This document shows positions 38,874-48,213 of a stretch of 64,000 nucleotides of DNA, in pieces. The notes under the pieces are model-generated. The model ran no database searches. It had not been told where the DNA came from and saw only the letters and a list, made by a program, of their open reading frames with translations. Within the stretch, counting starts at the first letter, position 1. Every line of letters starts with the position of its first letter. This DNA is from Halomonas salipaludis. Its GTDB lineage: Bacteria; Pseudomonadota; Gammaproteobacteria; Pseudomonadales; Halomonadaceae. Position numbers and translations under genes: made by a program. The DNA is taken from contig NZ_NSKB01000004.1 in assembly GCF_002286975.1 (NCBI RefSeq), forward strand, positions 310,001-374,000, written 5' to 3'.

Positions 38874-41444
38874 TCATGCTTCTCCCAGTAGCCCCAGGCT
38901 CTGCATCGGCGTCTGGCGGCGTACACTGCGCGACAGCGCATGGCCGATCACGCCAATCAGCAGCGCACCGCCCAGCGGCAAGGTCAGCCACAGGCCCCAG
39001 TGGACCCTGGGGGCGAGGTCGAACCAGGCGAGATAGACACCTGCCGCAGCGAGCTCGGCAAGCAGGGCGCCCATCAGGCCGCTGGCAAAGCCGAGAATCG
39101 CGAACTCGGCCCCCTGGACCCGCGAGATCAGGCGGTCGCCGGCGCCGAACACCCTCAGCAAGCCGCTTTCGTGAGCCCGCGTCGGACGGCTAGCGGTGAG
39201 GGCGGCATACAGCACGCTGATACCGGCCAGCAGCACGAAGCCGAGCACGAACTCCACCGCGCGGGTCACCTGGGTCAGCAGCTCACGCACCTGGCCGAGG
39301 ATCGCCTCGACGTTGAGCAGCGAGACGCCGGGGAACTCGCGCACCAGGGCGCGGCTGATGTCGTCACGCTCACGGTCGAGGTGGAAGGCGGTGATATAGC
39401 TGTGGCCGTAGCGCTCCAGCACCTCGGGCGGGAAGATCACGAAGAAGTTGGGGCGGAAGCTGTCCCAGTCGAGATTGCGCAGACTGGTGAGTTCGCCGAC
39501 GATCTCGTCGCTGCCGATGGAGAAGGTCATGGTGTCGCCGAGGGAGAGGCCGAGCCGTTCGGCGAGACCATCCTCCACCGAGATCGGCACCCGGCCGTCG
39601 GCAAGCGCGGGGCCGGCATCGAACCACTGGCCGGCGACCAGCCGATTGCCATCGGGCAGCGTCTCGCGCCAGGTGAGGTTGAGTTCACGACGCAGCGAGC
39701 CGTCGCCGCGGGCATCGGCCGGCACCGCATCGCGCGGGGTCTGGTCGTTGATCGCCGAGATCCGCCCGCGCACCATCGGGTATAGGGTGGTGCGCTCGTC
39801 CACAGCATCGTCGAGGGTATCGATGAAAGCGTCGCGTTCACCGGGCTGGATATTGATGGCGAAATAGTTGGGTGTGTCCTCCGGCAGTTGATCCTGCCAA
39901 GTGGTCAGCAGGTCGCCGCGCACCAGGGCGATCATCGCCATGGCGGCGAAGGTCACCGAGAACGCCAGCAGCTGGCCGAGGCTGGCGCCGCGCCGCCGCG
40001 CCAGCTGCTGGGCACCGAGACGCAGCGCCTGGCGCTTGCTGCCCCCTTGGGGCAGCCAGGCGGCGAGACGTACCACCCCACCCAGCAGCAGTGCCCCGAG
40101 GCCCCACAGCACCACCAGCATGACCAGGCCGCCGGCCAGCAGGCCGAAGGCCAGCTGCGGGTCACCGGAGTAGAGCCACAGCAGGCCGCCGAACACCAGG
40201 CTCGCCACCGCCACCACCAGCCATGCCGAGGCCGGCAGCGGATCGAGCTCACGCCGCAATACCTTGAGCGCGCTGACGCGCTTGAGACGTAGCAGCGTAG
40301 GGCCGGCAAAGCCGGCCAGCACGGCCAGCGCCGTCAGCACGCCGAGTAGCAGCGGCAGCGGCCCCGGCGGCGGTAGCTCGAGCGGCAGAAAGGCGGTCAG
40401 CAACCACAGCAACCCGGCCTGACCGGCCAGCCCCAGCAAGGCACCGAGCACCGATGCCGCCAGCGCCAGCCACAGCAGCTGCAGGGCGAACAGCCGGGTC
40501 AGCTGACGCTGGGTAGCACCGAAACAGCGCAGCAGCGCTGCGGTGTCGAGGTGGCGGTCGACGTAGCGGCGCGTGGCCATGGCCACTGCCACCCCCGCCA
40601 GCAGCACCGCAGCGAGGCCGGCCAGGCTCAGGTACTGCTCGGCGCGGGCCAGCGCATTGCCGAGCTGGGGGCGGTCACTGCGCACGTCGCGCACCTCGAC
40701 GCCGTCGCGACGCAGCTCGGCAAGCGTGGCCTCGACCCGGGTCAGTGCCTCCGGCGGGCCGGCGGCAAGAATCTCGAACTCCACACGCGAGCCGGGCTGC
40801 ACGAGGTTGGTGGCCTCGAGGTCGGCAAGATTCATCATCAGGCGCGGGTTGAAGTTGCCGAAGCCCCCCGACTGGTCGGCTTCGCGTTCGATCACCCCGG
40901 CCACGCTCAGCTGCGTCTCGCCGACCTGCACCTGGTCGCCGATCTGCACTTCCAGCAGCTGCATCAGACGCGGCCCCAGCCAGGCCTCACCTGCCGCCGG
41001 CCCCTGGGCCAGCTGTTCGATGCCGTCACCGAGATCGACGTGGGACACCCCGTAGTGCGGATAGACGTCGTCGACCACCTTGAGGCTGGCGGGCTGGAAG
41101 CGGTCGGCATGACTGATCATCGACACTAGATCGACCTGGTCGCTCAGTGTGAAACCGGCCTCGACCAGCTCCTGACGCAGGCCGTCATCGAAGGGGCGGC
41201 CCTGTTCGAGCACCAGATCACCGCCGAGCAATTGGCCGGCCTGGCGCTCGAGGCCACGCTCGAGGCGGTCGAGAAAGAAGCCGATCATGGTCGAGGCAGC
41301 CACCGCCAGCGCCAGCGCCACGAACAGCGCGCGCACGTCGGCGGCACGCAGGTCGCGCCGCATGCCGCGCAGCGACCAGCGCAAGGTACCCAGGCCACGG
41401 GCCTGGCGTGATGTAGGTCGTGATGTATCGGCAATGCTGCTCAT
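38874..41444 (-). CDS. ybbP: ABC transporter permease, YbbP-like (FtsX family)
   Basis: This 856-residue permease has two FtsX/MacB-type units: N-terminal helix MRRDLRAADVRALFVALALAVAAST, a periplasmic domain, a block of helices near 265-420, then a second set with a periplasmic loop near 510-690 and C-terminal helices. It matches YbbP, partner of YbbA. The genes overlap by four bases. With tesA divergent beside them this is the conserved ybbP-ybbA-tesA arrangement. Substrate and function are not settled in the family. Confidence 0.92.
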   Translation of the reverse strand: MSSIADTSRPTSRQARGLGTLRWSLRGMRRDLRAADVRALFVALALAVAASTMIGFFLDRLERGLERQAGQLLGGDLVLEQGRPFDDGLRQELVEAGFTLSDQVDLVSMISHADRFQPASLKVVDDVYPHYGVSHVDLGDGIEQLAQGPAAGEAWLGPRLMQLLEVQIGDQVQVGETQLSVAGVIEREADQSGGFGNFNPRLMMNLADLEATNLVQPGSRVEFEILAAGPPEALTRVEATLAELRRDGVEVRDVRSDRPQLGNALARAEQYLSLAGLAAVLLAGVAVAMATRRYVDRHLDTAALLRCFGATQRQLTRLFALQLLWLALAASVLGALLGLAGQAGLLWLLTAFLPLELPPPGPLPLLLGVLTALAVLAGFAGPTLLRLKRVSALKVLRRELDPLPASAWLVVAVASLVFGGLLWLYSGDPQLAFGLLAGGLVMLVVLWGLGALLLGGVVRLAAWLPQGGSKRQALRLGAQQLARRRGASLGQLLAFSVTFAAMAMIALVRGDLLTTWQDQLPEDTPNYFAINIQPGERDAFIDTLDDAVDERTTLYPMVRGRISAINDQTPRDAVPADARGDGSLRRELNLTWRETLPDGNRLVAGQWFDAGPALADGRVPISVEDGLAERLGLSLGDTMTFSIGSDEIVGELTSLRNLDWDSFRPNFFVIFPPEVLERYGHSYITAFHLDRERDDISRALVREFPGVSLLNVEAILGQVRELLTQVTRAVEFVLGFVLLAGISVLYAALTASRPTRAHESGLLRVFGAGDRLISRVQGAEFAILGFASGLMGALLAELAAAGVYLAWFDLAPRVHWGLWLTLPLGGALLIGVIGHALSRSVRRQTPMQSLGLLGEA

Positions 41445-42157
41445 GCCTCGACCTCGTCCAGCACCAGCGGCTCGAGCCGCCCATCGTCGAGGCGCAGGCA
41501 GCGGTCGCAGCGCCGTGCCAGGGCGTGATCGTGGGTGACCAGCACCAGGGTGGTGCCGGCCTCGCGGTTGAGGGTAAACAGCAGGTCGATGATGCGCTTG
41601 CCGGTGGCCGGATCGAGATTGCCGGTGGGCTCGTCGGCGAATACCAGTTGCGGATCGGTGACGAAGGCGCGGGCCACGGCCACGCGCTGCTGCTCGCCGC
41701 CGGAGAGCTGCTTGGGCAGATGGCTCAGGCGCTCGCCTAGGCCGACCCGGGTCAGCCAGTCGCAGCCACGTCGCTCGCTGTCCGCGAGTGGCGATAGCTC
41801 CAGCGGCAGCAGTACGTTCTCCAGCGCGGTCAGGGTCGGCAGCAGCTGGAAGTTCTGAAACACGAAACCCACGCGGCCGGCGCGCAGCTGAGCGCGACCG
41901 TCCTCGTCGAGGCTCGACAGCGCGTCGCCGAACAGCGTCAGCTCGCCGCTGGTGGGTTCGTCGAGTCCGGCCAGCAACCCCAGCAGGGTCGATTTGCCGG
42001 CCCCACTGGCGCCGAGGATCGCCAGGGTCTCGCCGGGGAACACATCGAGGGCCAGATCGCTCAAAATGATCAGCGGCTTATCGCCGCTGGTGACCTGCTT
42101 GCCCAAGCCTCGGGCGTGTAGAATCGCGGAAGCATCCGTCTTCAAGGAGTCTGACAT
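41441..42157 (-). CDS. ybbA: ABC transporter ATP-binding protein, YbbA-like
   Basis: This 238-residue ATPase has Walker A LGASGAGKSTLLGLLAG, signature LSGGEQQRVAVARAF, Walker B LVFADEPTGNLD and the H-loop VLVTHDHALARRC. It is the nucleotide-binding partner of the YbbP-like permease encoded immediately after. Its ATG shares bases with the divergent tesA ATG if the latter starts at 42156. Confidence 0.95.
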   Translation of the reverse strand: MSDSLKTDASAILHARGLGKQVTSGDKPLIILSDLALDVFPGETLAILGASGAGKSTLLGLLAGLDEPTSGELTLFGDALSSLDEDGRAQLRAGRVGFVFQNFQLLPTLTALENVLLPLELSPLADSERRGCDWLTRVGLGERLSHLPKQLSGGEQQRVAVARAFVTDPQLVFADEPTGNLDPATGKRIIDLLFTLNREAGTTLVLVTHDHALARRCDRCLRLDDGRLEPLVLDEVEA

Positions 42158-42842
42158 GACAAGCGGTTTCCCTGTGCTGGGGTTTGCTGGTATTCAAGGG
42201 CGACGCATGACGCACATGCTCGCCGCCGGTGTACTGAGCATTGCCGCCATCATCGCATGGCCGGCGGCCCATGCCGACACGCCGCCGACGCTGCTGGTGC
42301 TGGGCGACAGCCTCAGCGCGGCGTATGGCATCGAGCAGGAGGAGAGCTGGGTACACCTGCTCAACGAACGACTCGACGGCGAGGTACGCGTCGTCAACGC
42401 CAGCATCAGCGGCGAGACCACCGCCGGCGGCGCCGAGCGCCTGCCCGATTTGTTGGGACAGCACGAACCGCAGTTGGTGCTACTGGAACTGGGCGGCAAT
42501 GACGGCCTGCGCGGTTTGCCCCCCCAGCAGATGCAGCAGAACCTGGCCGGCATGATCGAGGCCAGCCAGTCTGCTGATGCCGAAGTACTGTTACTCGGGA
42601 TCGATATTCCGCCCAACTACGGCCAGGCCTACCGCGACGCCTTCAGCGGTGTTTACCGCAGTCTCGCCGAGGAGTACGACATCCCTCTGGTACCCTTCCT
42701 GCTCGACGGCGTGGCGCTGGAAGAGGGCCTGATGCAGTCCGACGGCATCCACCCCACCGCCGCCGCCCAGCCGGTGATCCTCGACAACGTCTGGCCGGAG
42801 TTGGAAGACTGGCTGGAGCAGTGGCAGGAGACCCCTCAGTAA
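42156..42842 (+). CDS. tesA: Periplasmic thioesterase/lysophospholipase TesA
   Basis: This 228-residue SGNH hydrolase has block I LLVLGDSLSAAYG (nucleophile Ser), block III LELGGNDGLRGLPP and block V SDGIHPTAAAQ. TesA cleaves acyl-CoA and lysophospholipid esters in the periplasm. ATG at 42156 is preferred: AAGGAG lies six bases upstream, and it supplies GRR ahead of the hydrophobic LAAGVLSIAAIIAWPAAHA, a workable signal peptide. An ATG at 42207 would leave an n-region without positive charge. The start shares bases with the divergent ybbA start. Confidence 0.92.
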   Translation: MTSGFPVLGFAGIQGRRMTHMLAAGVLSIAAIIAWPAAHADTPPTLLVLGDSLSAAYGIEQEESWVHLLNERLDGEVRVVNASISGETTAGGAERLPDLLGQHEPQLVLLELGGNDGLRGLPPQQMQQNLAGMIEASQSADAEVLLLGIDIPPNYGQAYRDAFSGVYRSLAEEYDIPLVPFLLDGVALEEGLMQSDGIHPTAAAQPVILDNVWPELEDWLEQWQETPQ

Positions 42843-42861
42843 GCAAGTGGCAACCGATCTT

Positions 42862-42884
42862 TTGGTGGACTATATTTGGACCAA
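42862..42884. promoter_or_regulatory. Inverted repeat upstream of the toxin-antitoxin pair
   Basis: TTGGT (42862-42866) and ACCAA (42880-42884) flank an AT-rich centre about 25 bases before the antitoxin start. Autoregulatory operators are usual here in type II systems, but the arms are short. Confidence 0.3.
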
Positions 42885-42908
42885 CCGTCACTGATCAGGA
42901 TGTCGTCA

Positions 42909-43172
42909 ATGCGCACCGAGACCATTAGCTATCTCAAACAGAATGCGGCCACCCTCGATGTTCAGGAGCCGCTGGTGATAACTCAAAAAGGCAAGCCCAC
43001 CTACGTTGTCGAGTCTTTTGCAGCTCACGAGCGGCGCGAGCAGGCCATTGCCTTGCTCAAGCTGCTGAGCCTGGGCGAGAAGAGCCGCGCGGAGGGCAAG
43101 ACCATGAGCGCCGAGGAGTTTATGGCGCGGCTAGAGAAAGATGAAAGAGCCGAGCTGGGTGGGGCGCTGTGA
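42909..43172 (+). CDS. Phd/YefM-type antitoxin
   Basis: This 87-residue protein begins MRTETISYLKQNAATLDVQ and contains LVITQKGKPTYVVESFAAHE, the Phd/YefM fold pattern (short helix, then a strand reading a promoter operator). The C-terminal part (TMSAEEFMARLEKDE) is the likely disordered toxin-binding tail. ATG 42909 has AGGA eight bases upstream; two earlier in-frame ATGs are less well placed. Its stop overlaps the toxin GTG by four bases. Confidence 0.85.
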   Translation: MRTETISYLKQNAATLDVQEPLVITQKGKPTYVVESFAAHERREQAIALLKLLSLGEKSRAEGKTMSAEEFMARLEKDERAELGGAL

Positions 43173-43516
43173 CCCCACCCCTGCCTGTTACCCTTGAAGA
43201 CACTGCCCTGCACTCGCTACGAAGCTGTCGTCATTTCTTGATCGATCATCTGGAGTGGCCCCCGGTAGAGGCACACACTTATTCAAGGCGCCTCGTCGGT
43301 ACTGCGCTGGAACGCCTCTCTGAACGCCCTGGAGCATACCCGGCTTGCCGTCTGGCTCTGGAGCTCGGCATCAGCCACTATCGCGAGCTACTGATCGACG
43401 GCTATCGCATCATCTATCGCCACTGGCCCGAGCAGCAGCAGGTATCCATTTATTTGTTCGCCCATCAGCGCCAGGACTTCAAGCAGCTGCTGTTCGAGTA
43501 TCAGCTGCTCTCCTGA
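43169..43516 (+). CDS. RelE/ParE-family toxin
   Basis: This 115-residue protein carries the ParE/RelE fold pattern: SRRLVGTALERLSERPGAYPACR helix-strand region and the terminal hairpin YRELLIDGYRIIYRHWPEQQQVSIYLFAHQRQDF. It starts at GTG 43169, overlapping the antitoxin stop (GTGA). The toxin may cleave mRNA at the ribosome or target gyrase; the sequence does not say which. Confidence 0.85.
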   Translation: MTPPLPVTLEDTALHSLRSCRHFLIDHLEWPPVEAHTYSRRLVGTALERLSERPGAYPACRLALELGISHYRELLIDGYRIIYRHWPEQQQVSIYLFAHQRQDFKQLLFEYQLLS

Positions 43517-43564
43517 ACGTCGCCCCTGATCCTTTCGAGCCCGCCACCAATCAACCAGCACCAG

Positions 43565-44044
43565 TTAGAAGAGTAGCCCTCCCGGGAGCGGAATCCGAAT
43601 CAACTGAACGAACAGAACATACATGATCACTGCTGCCACAAAGGGCAGCAGGATCGCGGTTTTCCAGTGGCGCAGCGGCGCCCGAGTGAGCAGTGAGGAG
43701 CCCACCACCAGCGCCAAGGCGAGGGTAACCGTGAACCCCAACCGACCCGCCAGCAGAAACAGCAGCACGCCCCCCGACACCATCACCACGGCGGTCACCA
43801 GCACGCTGACAATCTCCTCCTGCCTGGCGTCATATTTGCCAATGCAGGTATTGGCCGACACCATGACTCCCGCCATCATGATCGCAATATAAGCAACCTG
43901 TGGAAATGCCTGGGGCCCCATTGTCTGACCGGTTCGCCAGTTGCCGTAGGCGATATCCAACAGGCCAGCGGCAGCAATAGCGATCATCACCAGTCCCACA
44001 TAGAAGTCCTGGTAGCGCAGCGGATTACGCAACATTGATGACAT
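43565..44044 (-). CDS. tctB: Tripartite tricarboxylate transporter small membrane subunit (TctB)
   Basis: This four-helix membrane protein (159 residues from ATG 44044) is the small subunit of a TctABC-type solute transporter. It has the YQDFYVGLVMIAIAAAGLLDIAYG opening and the GQTMGPQAFPQVAY loop typical of TctB. Two adjacent ATGs plus one downstream are possible; 44044 is best spaced from GGGAAGG. It follows tctA by 15 bases. Confidence 0.9.
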   Translation of the reverse strand: MSSMLRNPLRYQDFYVGLVMIAIAAAGLLDIAYGNWRTGQTMGPQAFPQVAYIAIMMAGVMVSANTCIGKYDARQEEIVSVLVTAVVMVSGGVLLFLLAGRLGFTVTLALALVVGSSLLTRAPLRHWKTAILLPFVAAVIMYVLFVQLIRIPLPGGLLF

Positions 44045-44059
44045 CATACCCTTCCCGGC

Positions 44060-45571
44060 TTACGCCTTGTTTCGCAGCAGCAACGTGAACAGTAAGATCA
44101 ACCCCAGCGCAGTGGCATAAAAGCCGATAGCGATCGGACTCGAAAACAGATAAGACCACTCACCGCCAATCAACAGTGACTGCCGCAGCGCCCGTTCGGC
44201 CCCCGGCCCGACGATGAACCCCAGGATTAGCGGCGCCAATGGGAAGCCATAAAGACGCAGCACCACCCCGAGCAGACCGGCTCCCAGCAGCACCCACACG
44301 TCGACGAAAGAATTACCAGCCGCATAGGTGCCAAAGATCGCCAGACAGAAGACGATAGGCAGCAGGATGCGCGGCTGAACCATCGACATCTTGGAGTAGT
44401 ATGGCAGCAGCACCTTGCCCATCAGCAAGTTGACCATGTTGGCATAGACAAGAATGATGAACAGGGCATAGATGACATCCGAATGATCGCGCACCATGTT
44501 CGGCCCCGGCGTCATTCCCATTAGAATGAACGCGGCACCGAACAGAGCTGCCGTGGCACTCCCCGGTATGCCGAAGGCGAATAGCGGGATAAGGGTTGAG
44601 CCTGAGGTAGCGCTGTTACCCGCCTCGGCACTAGCGACACCCTCCATGGACCCCTTACCGAATTCATCGCTACTGCGCGAGAAGCGCTGGGCCAGACCAT
44701 AGCTGATAAACGCTGCCAACGAAGACCCTGCGCCAGGCAATGCCCCAATCAAGGTACCGGTACCTGTGCCAATGGCGGTCGCTTTCCAGAGCTTGAGAAA
44801 GTCGCGGAATGGCAGCTTGTCAGCGGCGGCATCATAGTCGCTAAACATATTCGACTTCTGTTTAGCGTCCTCGACGATGGCGCGCGACTTGGCGGCCCAC
44901 GCCTTGGAAACCTGCACGATCAACTCCGAGACCGCAAAGATCCCAACCAGTACCGGGATAAGACTGAGCCCCCCCGCCAACTCGGGGATTCCAAAGGTCA
45001 TGCGCAGTGAGCCACCGATAGGGTCACGACCAATCATGGAGAGCAGAATACCCAGTGCGCAGGCTGCCACTCCCTTGGCAAGCTGTCCTCGGGTCAGCGC
45101 AGAAATCAATAATAGGGAGAATGCATAAAGGGCGAAGAACTCCACGGGCCCAAACTTCAATGCAACAGCGGCTAGAGGCAACGCAATAAAGATCAGGATC
45201 AGGTCACTGGAGGTATCACCAGCGACTGACGAATACAATGCGGTATGCAGCGCACGATTGGGCTTGCCTTTCAGTTTCGCCTGATAACCGTCGATAGTGG
45301 TGGCAGCAGCTCCCGGGGTGCCGGGTACACCGAAGGTTATGCCAGAGATCGATCCGCCGAACATACCGCCCTTGTAGATCCCGACGAGCAACCCCAGCGC
45401 AGAGGCAGGTTCGAGGTAGAACACGGTAGGAAGTAACAGTGCGATAGCCATGTCACCGCTAAGGCCAGGTATGGCGCCCAGGGTGATACCCAGCAGGATT
45501 CCCAGCGCCACGAACAGCAGTACCGAGGGGTCCAGCGCCAATGACAAGGCATCCGCAAGCGCTTCAAGCAT
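44060..45571 (-). CDS. tctA: Tripartite tricarboxylate transporter large membrane subunit (TctA)
   Basis: This 503-residue protein has 11-12 helices and the TctA signature GILLGITLGAIPGLSGDMAIALLLP, plus a second conserved block GALPGAGSSLAAFISYG. It forms the channel of a secondary transporter fed by the periplasmic TctC protein. ATG 45571 is chosen with GGAG upstream; an earlier in-frame TTG is less likely. The gene lies between tctC and tctB on the minus strand in a hydroxyproline-type island, so the solute may be an imino acid or a carboxylate rather than citrate. Confidence 0.93.
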   Translation of the reverse strand: MLEALADALSLALDPSVLLFVALGILLGITLGAIPGLSGDMAIALLLPTVFYLEPASALGLLVGIYKGGMFGGSISGITFGVPGTPGAAATTIDGYQAKLKGKPNRALHTALYSSVAGDTSSDLILIFIALPLAAVALKFGPVEFFALYAFSLLLISALTRGQLAKGVAACALGILLSMIGRDPIGGSLRMTFGIPELAGGLSLIPVLVGIFAVSELIVQVSKAWAAKSRAIVEDAKQKSNMFSDYDAAADKLPFRDFLKLWKATAIGTGTGTLIGALPGAGSSLAAFISYGLAQRFSRSSDEFGKGSMEGVASAEAGNSATSGSTLIPLFAFGIPGSATAALFGAAFILMGMTPGPNMVRDHSDVIYALFIILVYANMVNLLMGKVLLPYYSKMSMVQPRILLPIVFCLAIFGTYAAGNSFVDVWVLLGAGLLGVVLRLYGFPLAPLILGFIVGPGAERALRQSLLIGGEWSYLFSSPIAIGFYATALGLILLFTLLLRNKA

Positions 45572-45617
45572 GGAAGACTCCGGCAAGTATTATTGAGAGA
45601 GATCATGTAGATGCACA

Positions 45618-45646
45618 AGGAGCGGCAGCTACTCACTGCCGCTCCT
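45618..45646 (-). other. Intercistronic hairpin between tctC and tctA
   Basis: AGGAGCGGCAG (45618-45628) pairs exactly with CTGCCGCTCCT (45636-45646). No U-run follows. A stem in this place usually protects the binding-protein message, giving more TctC than membrane subunits. Confidence 0.6.
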
Positions 45647-45665
45647 AGTCAATTTACTGGCATGC

Positions 45666-46652
45666 TTAATCGATCTCGCCAATCTCACGCAGAATACTGC
45701 CCACCATCTCTACCGTGTTGTGGTAGAGCTCGGCAGAATCTTCCATGCCACGCGGATCGATCCCCGCGTTCGTGCGATCACTCATCGATTCGGCAGTCGG
45801 CGTCGCCAGCGCTTCCATAAAGCAATCTTGTAGAAATCCCTTGGTCTCTTGCGGCACATCATTCTTGGCGAAAATCATTAGCCAAGCTGGCAGAGAGACG
45901 TCGTAACCCGCCTCCTTGAACGTCGGTACATCGGGCAAGACATCGGCGCGTTCGTCGGCAAAAGTACCCAGTGCTTTCAGCGTGCCATTTTCGACTTCCG
46001 CTGCAATGCTGGCAGGCAGCGTCATGCCCAAGTCGACATGCTCACCCATGACCATGCTACGGGTCTCACCACCGCCCGAGGTAGGAATATGGCGATTCTC
46101 GAGTCCCGTCTCCATCTCGAAGAGGATCAGCGGCAAATGGACGATACCAAGAGGTGCCGCATGAGCGAACGTCACGGAATTCGGCTCCGCCTCAAGCTTA
46201 TCGACCCAGTCCTCGATACTGTCAATTTCGTGATCCGCATGGGTATACACGGTGGGTAGCCATTCGGTGAACAGCATGACCGGATCCCAGTCATCATGAG
46301 ACCACTCCACATCGTCGACGAAGCCAGAGGTCACAATGGGGCCATAGTCTGTCACTAGCAGAGTGTGCCCATCCGATTCGGCATTCATGACGTGGTTGAC
46401 AGCTTCGAGCCCCGCGGCCCCGCTCATGCTGACGACGTCGATTCGTGGACCGCAGAATTCTGGTGCAGTGGCCGTGAGCACACGGGCCGTCATATCGGAA
46501 CCGCCGCCTGGGCCAAAGGGGATGACCAAACGAATGGGTCCATCACCCAGCGGTGAGTCGCCGTTCGTATCACTAGCCATCGTAGGCCCTGCGGCAACAC
46601 CCAGTACGGTGGTGGCCAATGCTGCAACCAACGTCTTTCGATGCATCTTCAT
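45666..46652 (-). CDS. tctC: Tripartite tricarboxylate transporter substrate-binding protein (TctC)
   Basis: This 328-residue periplasmic protein has a signal peptide (MKMHRKTLVAALATTVLGV, cut after TMA) and the TctC fold: IRLVIPFGPGGGSDMTARVL, then MSGAAGLEAVNHVM and AGYDVSLPAWLMIFAKNDVP. It captures the solute for TctAB. ATG at 46652 is chosen with AAGGAG seven bases upstream. A GATTGTATA-type operator lies about 70 bases upstream, so it is probably controlled by the GntR regulator at 50574. Confidence 0.93.
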   Translation of the reverse strand: MKMHRKTLVAALATTVLGVAAGPTMASDTNGDSPLGDGPIRLVIPFGPGGGSDMTARVLTATAPEFCGPRIDVVSMSGAAGLEAVNHVMNAESDGHTLLVTDYGPIVTSGFVDDVEWSHDDWDPVMLFTEWLPTVYTHADHEIDSIEDWVDKLEAEPNSVTFAHAAPLGIVHLPLILFEMETGLENRHIPTSGGGETRSMVMGEHVDLGMTLPASIAAEVENGTLKALGTFADERADVLPDVPTFKEAGYDVSLPAWLMIFAKNDVPQETKGFLQDCFMEALATPTAESMSDRTNAGIDPRGMEDSAELYHNTVEMVGSILREIGEID

Positions 46653-46720
46653 TACATGTCTCCTTGTTTTTATTCCCATGCAAGCTGCGTGTCAGCCTGC
46701 GTGGTCACCGTGCCATCAGA

Positions 46721-46742
46721 TTTATTTATATAATATACAATC
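46721..46742 (-). promoter_or_regulatory. GATTGTATA-type operator upstream of tctC
   Basis: On the minus strand this stretch starts GATTGTATATTATATAAA. The GATTGTATA core recurs upstream of the dehydrogenase gene (48214) and the racemase gene (48322). It is within an AT-rich promoter region about 70 bases before tctC. Confidence 0.55.
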
Positions 46743-46857
46743 TACGAAAGCGAAGCTAACCGAAACCCTGACGGTGTGCAAGCCTCTGTTTATGAATCTA
46801 TCGCCCCCGCCTTGCGTTCGTTGATCGAGTGAAGATGTGTCGCGCCAGCCCAAGGCT

Positions 46858-48183
46858 TCAGGTAAACCGTGACAACCGATAGGGCGACAGCGGCGGCAAT
46901 CCGGGCGCCACCCCGTCCTGGTCGGACGAAGCAAACTGACCGATCAGTCGTGCGGTTACGGCCGCCTGGGTCAACCCGAGATGATGATGCCCGAAGGCTA
47001 ACCAAACCCGCCCCTCAGGGCCTGTCCGGTCGATGATTGGTAGCGAATCGGGTAGCGAAGGACGAAACCCCATCCAGGGAGTCGCTTCCGCCTCGTCGAG
47101 GGGCTCCGAGAACAGGCCATCGGCCAGTGCCCGAAGCCGCCAGGCACGCTCCATGAACGCTGGACGTTTAAGGCCGGCAAATTCCACGGTGCCAGCCAAT
47201 CGCAGCCCCCCTGCCAACGGGGTCATAATGAAGCGCCGCTCCAGCGAAGTGACTGCCATCGGCAGCCGGTCACCCTCGCGAGGAAGCATCAAGTGATAGC
47301 CACGCTCGGTATCCAGTGGCACCCGTACGCCAGTCAACGAGGCCACCAAAGAAGCCGAGTGGGCACCGGCAGCGATGAGCACCCTTGGCACATCGAGCAC
47401 GCCGCTGCTCGTCTGTAGACGAACCCCGCCGTCACTTGCCTGCCCAGCCATCACCTCGGCGCGAGTGAAACGCACCCCGAGCGTCTCGGCGGCTCCCGCT
47501 AACTCCTCGACCACTTGATGAGGGTCGATCACGTGCCCTGTCTCGGGGAAAAACAGGCCGCCGCAGATGCGTTCGCTCAGCGAAGGTGCCAGCTGTCGCA
47601 CACGCTCACCGCCGAGACTTTCACAGGCCACGCCTTGGCCAGAGAATCGCGCCATTGCCTGGGCAAGCTCACCGGCAGTCGCATCGCTCTCGTGTACCAG
47701 TAGCGATCCCTCATGCTTTAGAAGCCAAGGCTTATCAATGCTCGTCAACAACCGCTTCCAAGCGGCGAGACTCGCTTCGTTAAGCGCCCGAATACCCGCC
47801 ACGCTAGCCAGGTAGGGAGAAGCGCGCAGATTCCATAGCACCCTCATCAGCCAGGGGATGGACCTAGGCAAATAGCGCCAGTCCAGCCTTAGTGGCCCGG
47901 TGGGGTCCATCAGCATCCCCGGGATACGCATCAGCAGTGAGGCATCGGCAATGGGAAAGACCTGTTCCGTTGCCATATGGCCCGCATTACCAAAGGAGGC
48001 CCCCATACCTGGCACATCGCGATCCACCACCCGAACCCGATACCCCTGACGGGCTAACTCGATGGCACAAGCCGTGCCGATGACACCCGCGCCAACGACC
48101 GCGATGTCAGCATCGTCGACACCAGTCCCCGATTGGGTGCGCGTCTGGATAGAAGTCGTCGCGTTGGGGTACGCCTGGGTCAT
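46858..48183 (-). CDS. FAD-dependent D-amino-acid dehydrogenase (DadA family)
   Basis: This 441-residue flavoprotein has the FAD motif IAVVGAGVIGTACAIELARQG followed by VRVVDRD, with the C-terminal FAD contact region GLTQAAVTARLIGQF. Within a hydroxyproline-type island it is the likely cis-4-hydroxy-D-proline dehydrogenase that oxidises the epimerase product to the pyrroline. ATG 48183 (MTQAYPNATTS) is chosen; the frame extends upstream through an operator and is not coding there. An 18-base perfect palindrome sits 37 bases upstream. Confidence 0.84.
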   Translation of the reverse strand: MTQAYPNATTSIQTRTQSGTGVDDADIAVVGAGVIGTACAIELARQGYRVRVVDRDVPGMGASFGNAGHMATEQVFPIADASLLMRIPGMLMDPTGPLRLDWRYLPRSIPWLMRVLWNLRASPYLASVAGIRALNEASLAAWKRLLTSIDKPWLLKHEGSLLVHESDATAGELAQAMARFSGQGVACESLGGERVRQLAPSLSERICGGLFFPETGHVIDPHQVVEELAGAAETLGVRFTRAEVMAGQASDGGVRLQTSSGVLDVPRVLIAAGAHSASLVASLTGVRVPLDTERGYHLMLPREGDRLPMAVTSLERRFIMTPLAGGLRLAGTVEFAGLKRPAFMERAWRLRALADGLFSEPLDEAEATPWMGFRPSLPDSLPIIDRTGPEGRVWLAFGHHHLGLTQAAVTARLIGQFASSDQDGVAPGLPPLSPYRLSRFT

Positions 48184-48213
48184 GGCGGTTACTCGGTTGA
48201 AGTGTCGCCTGAA

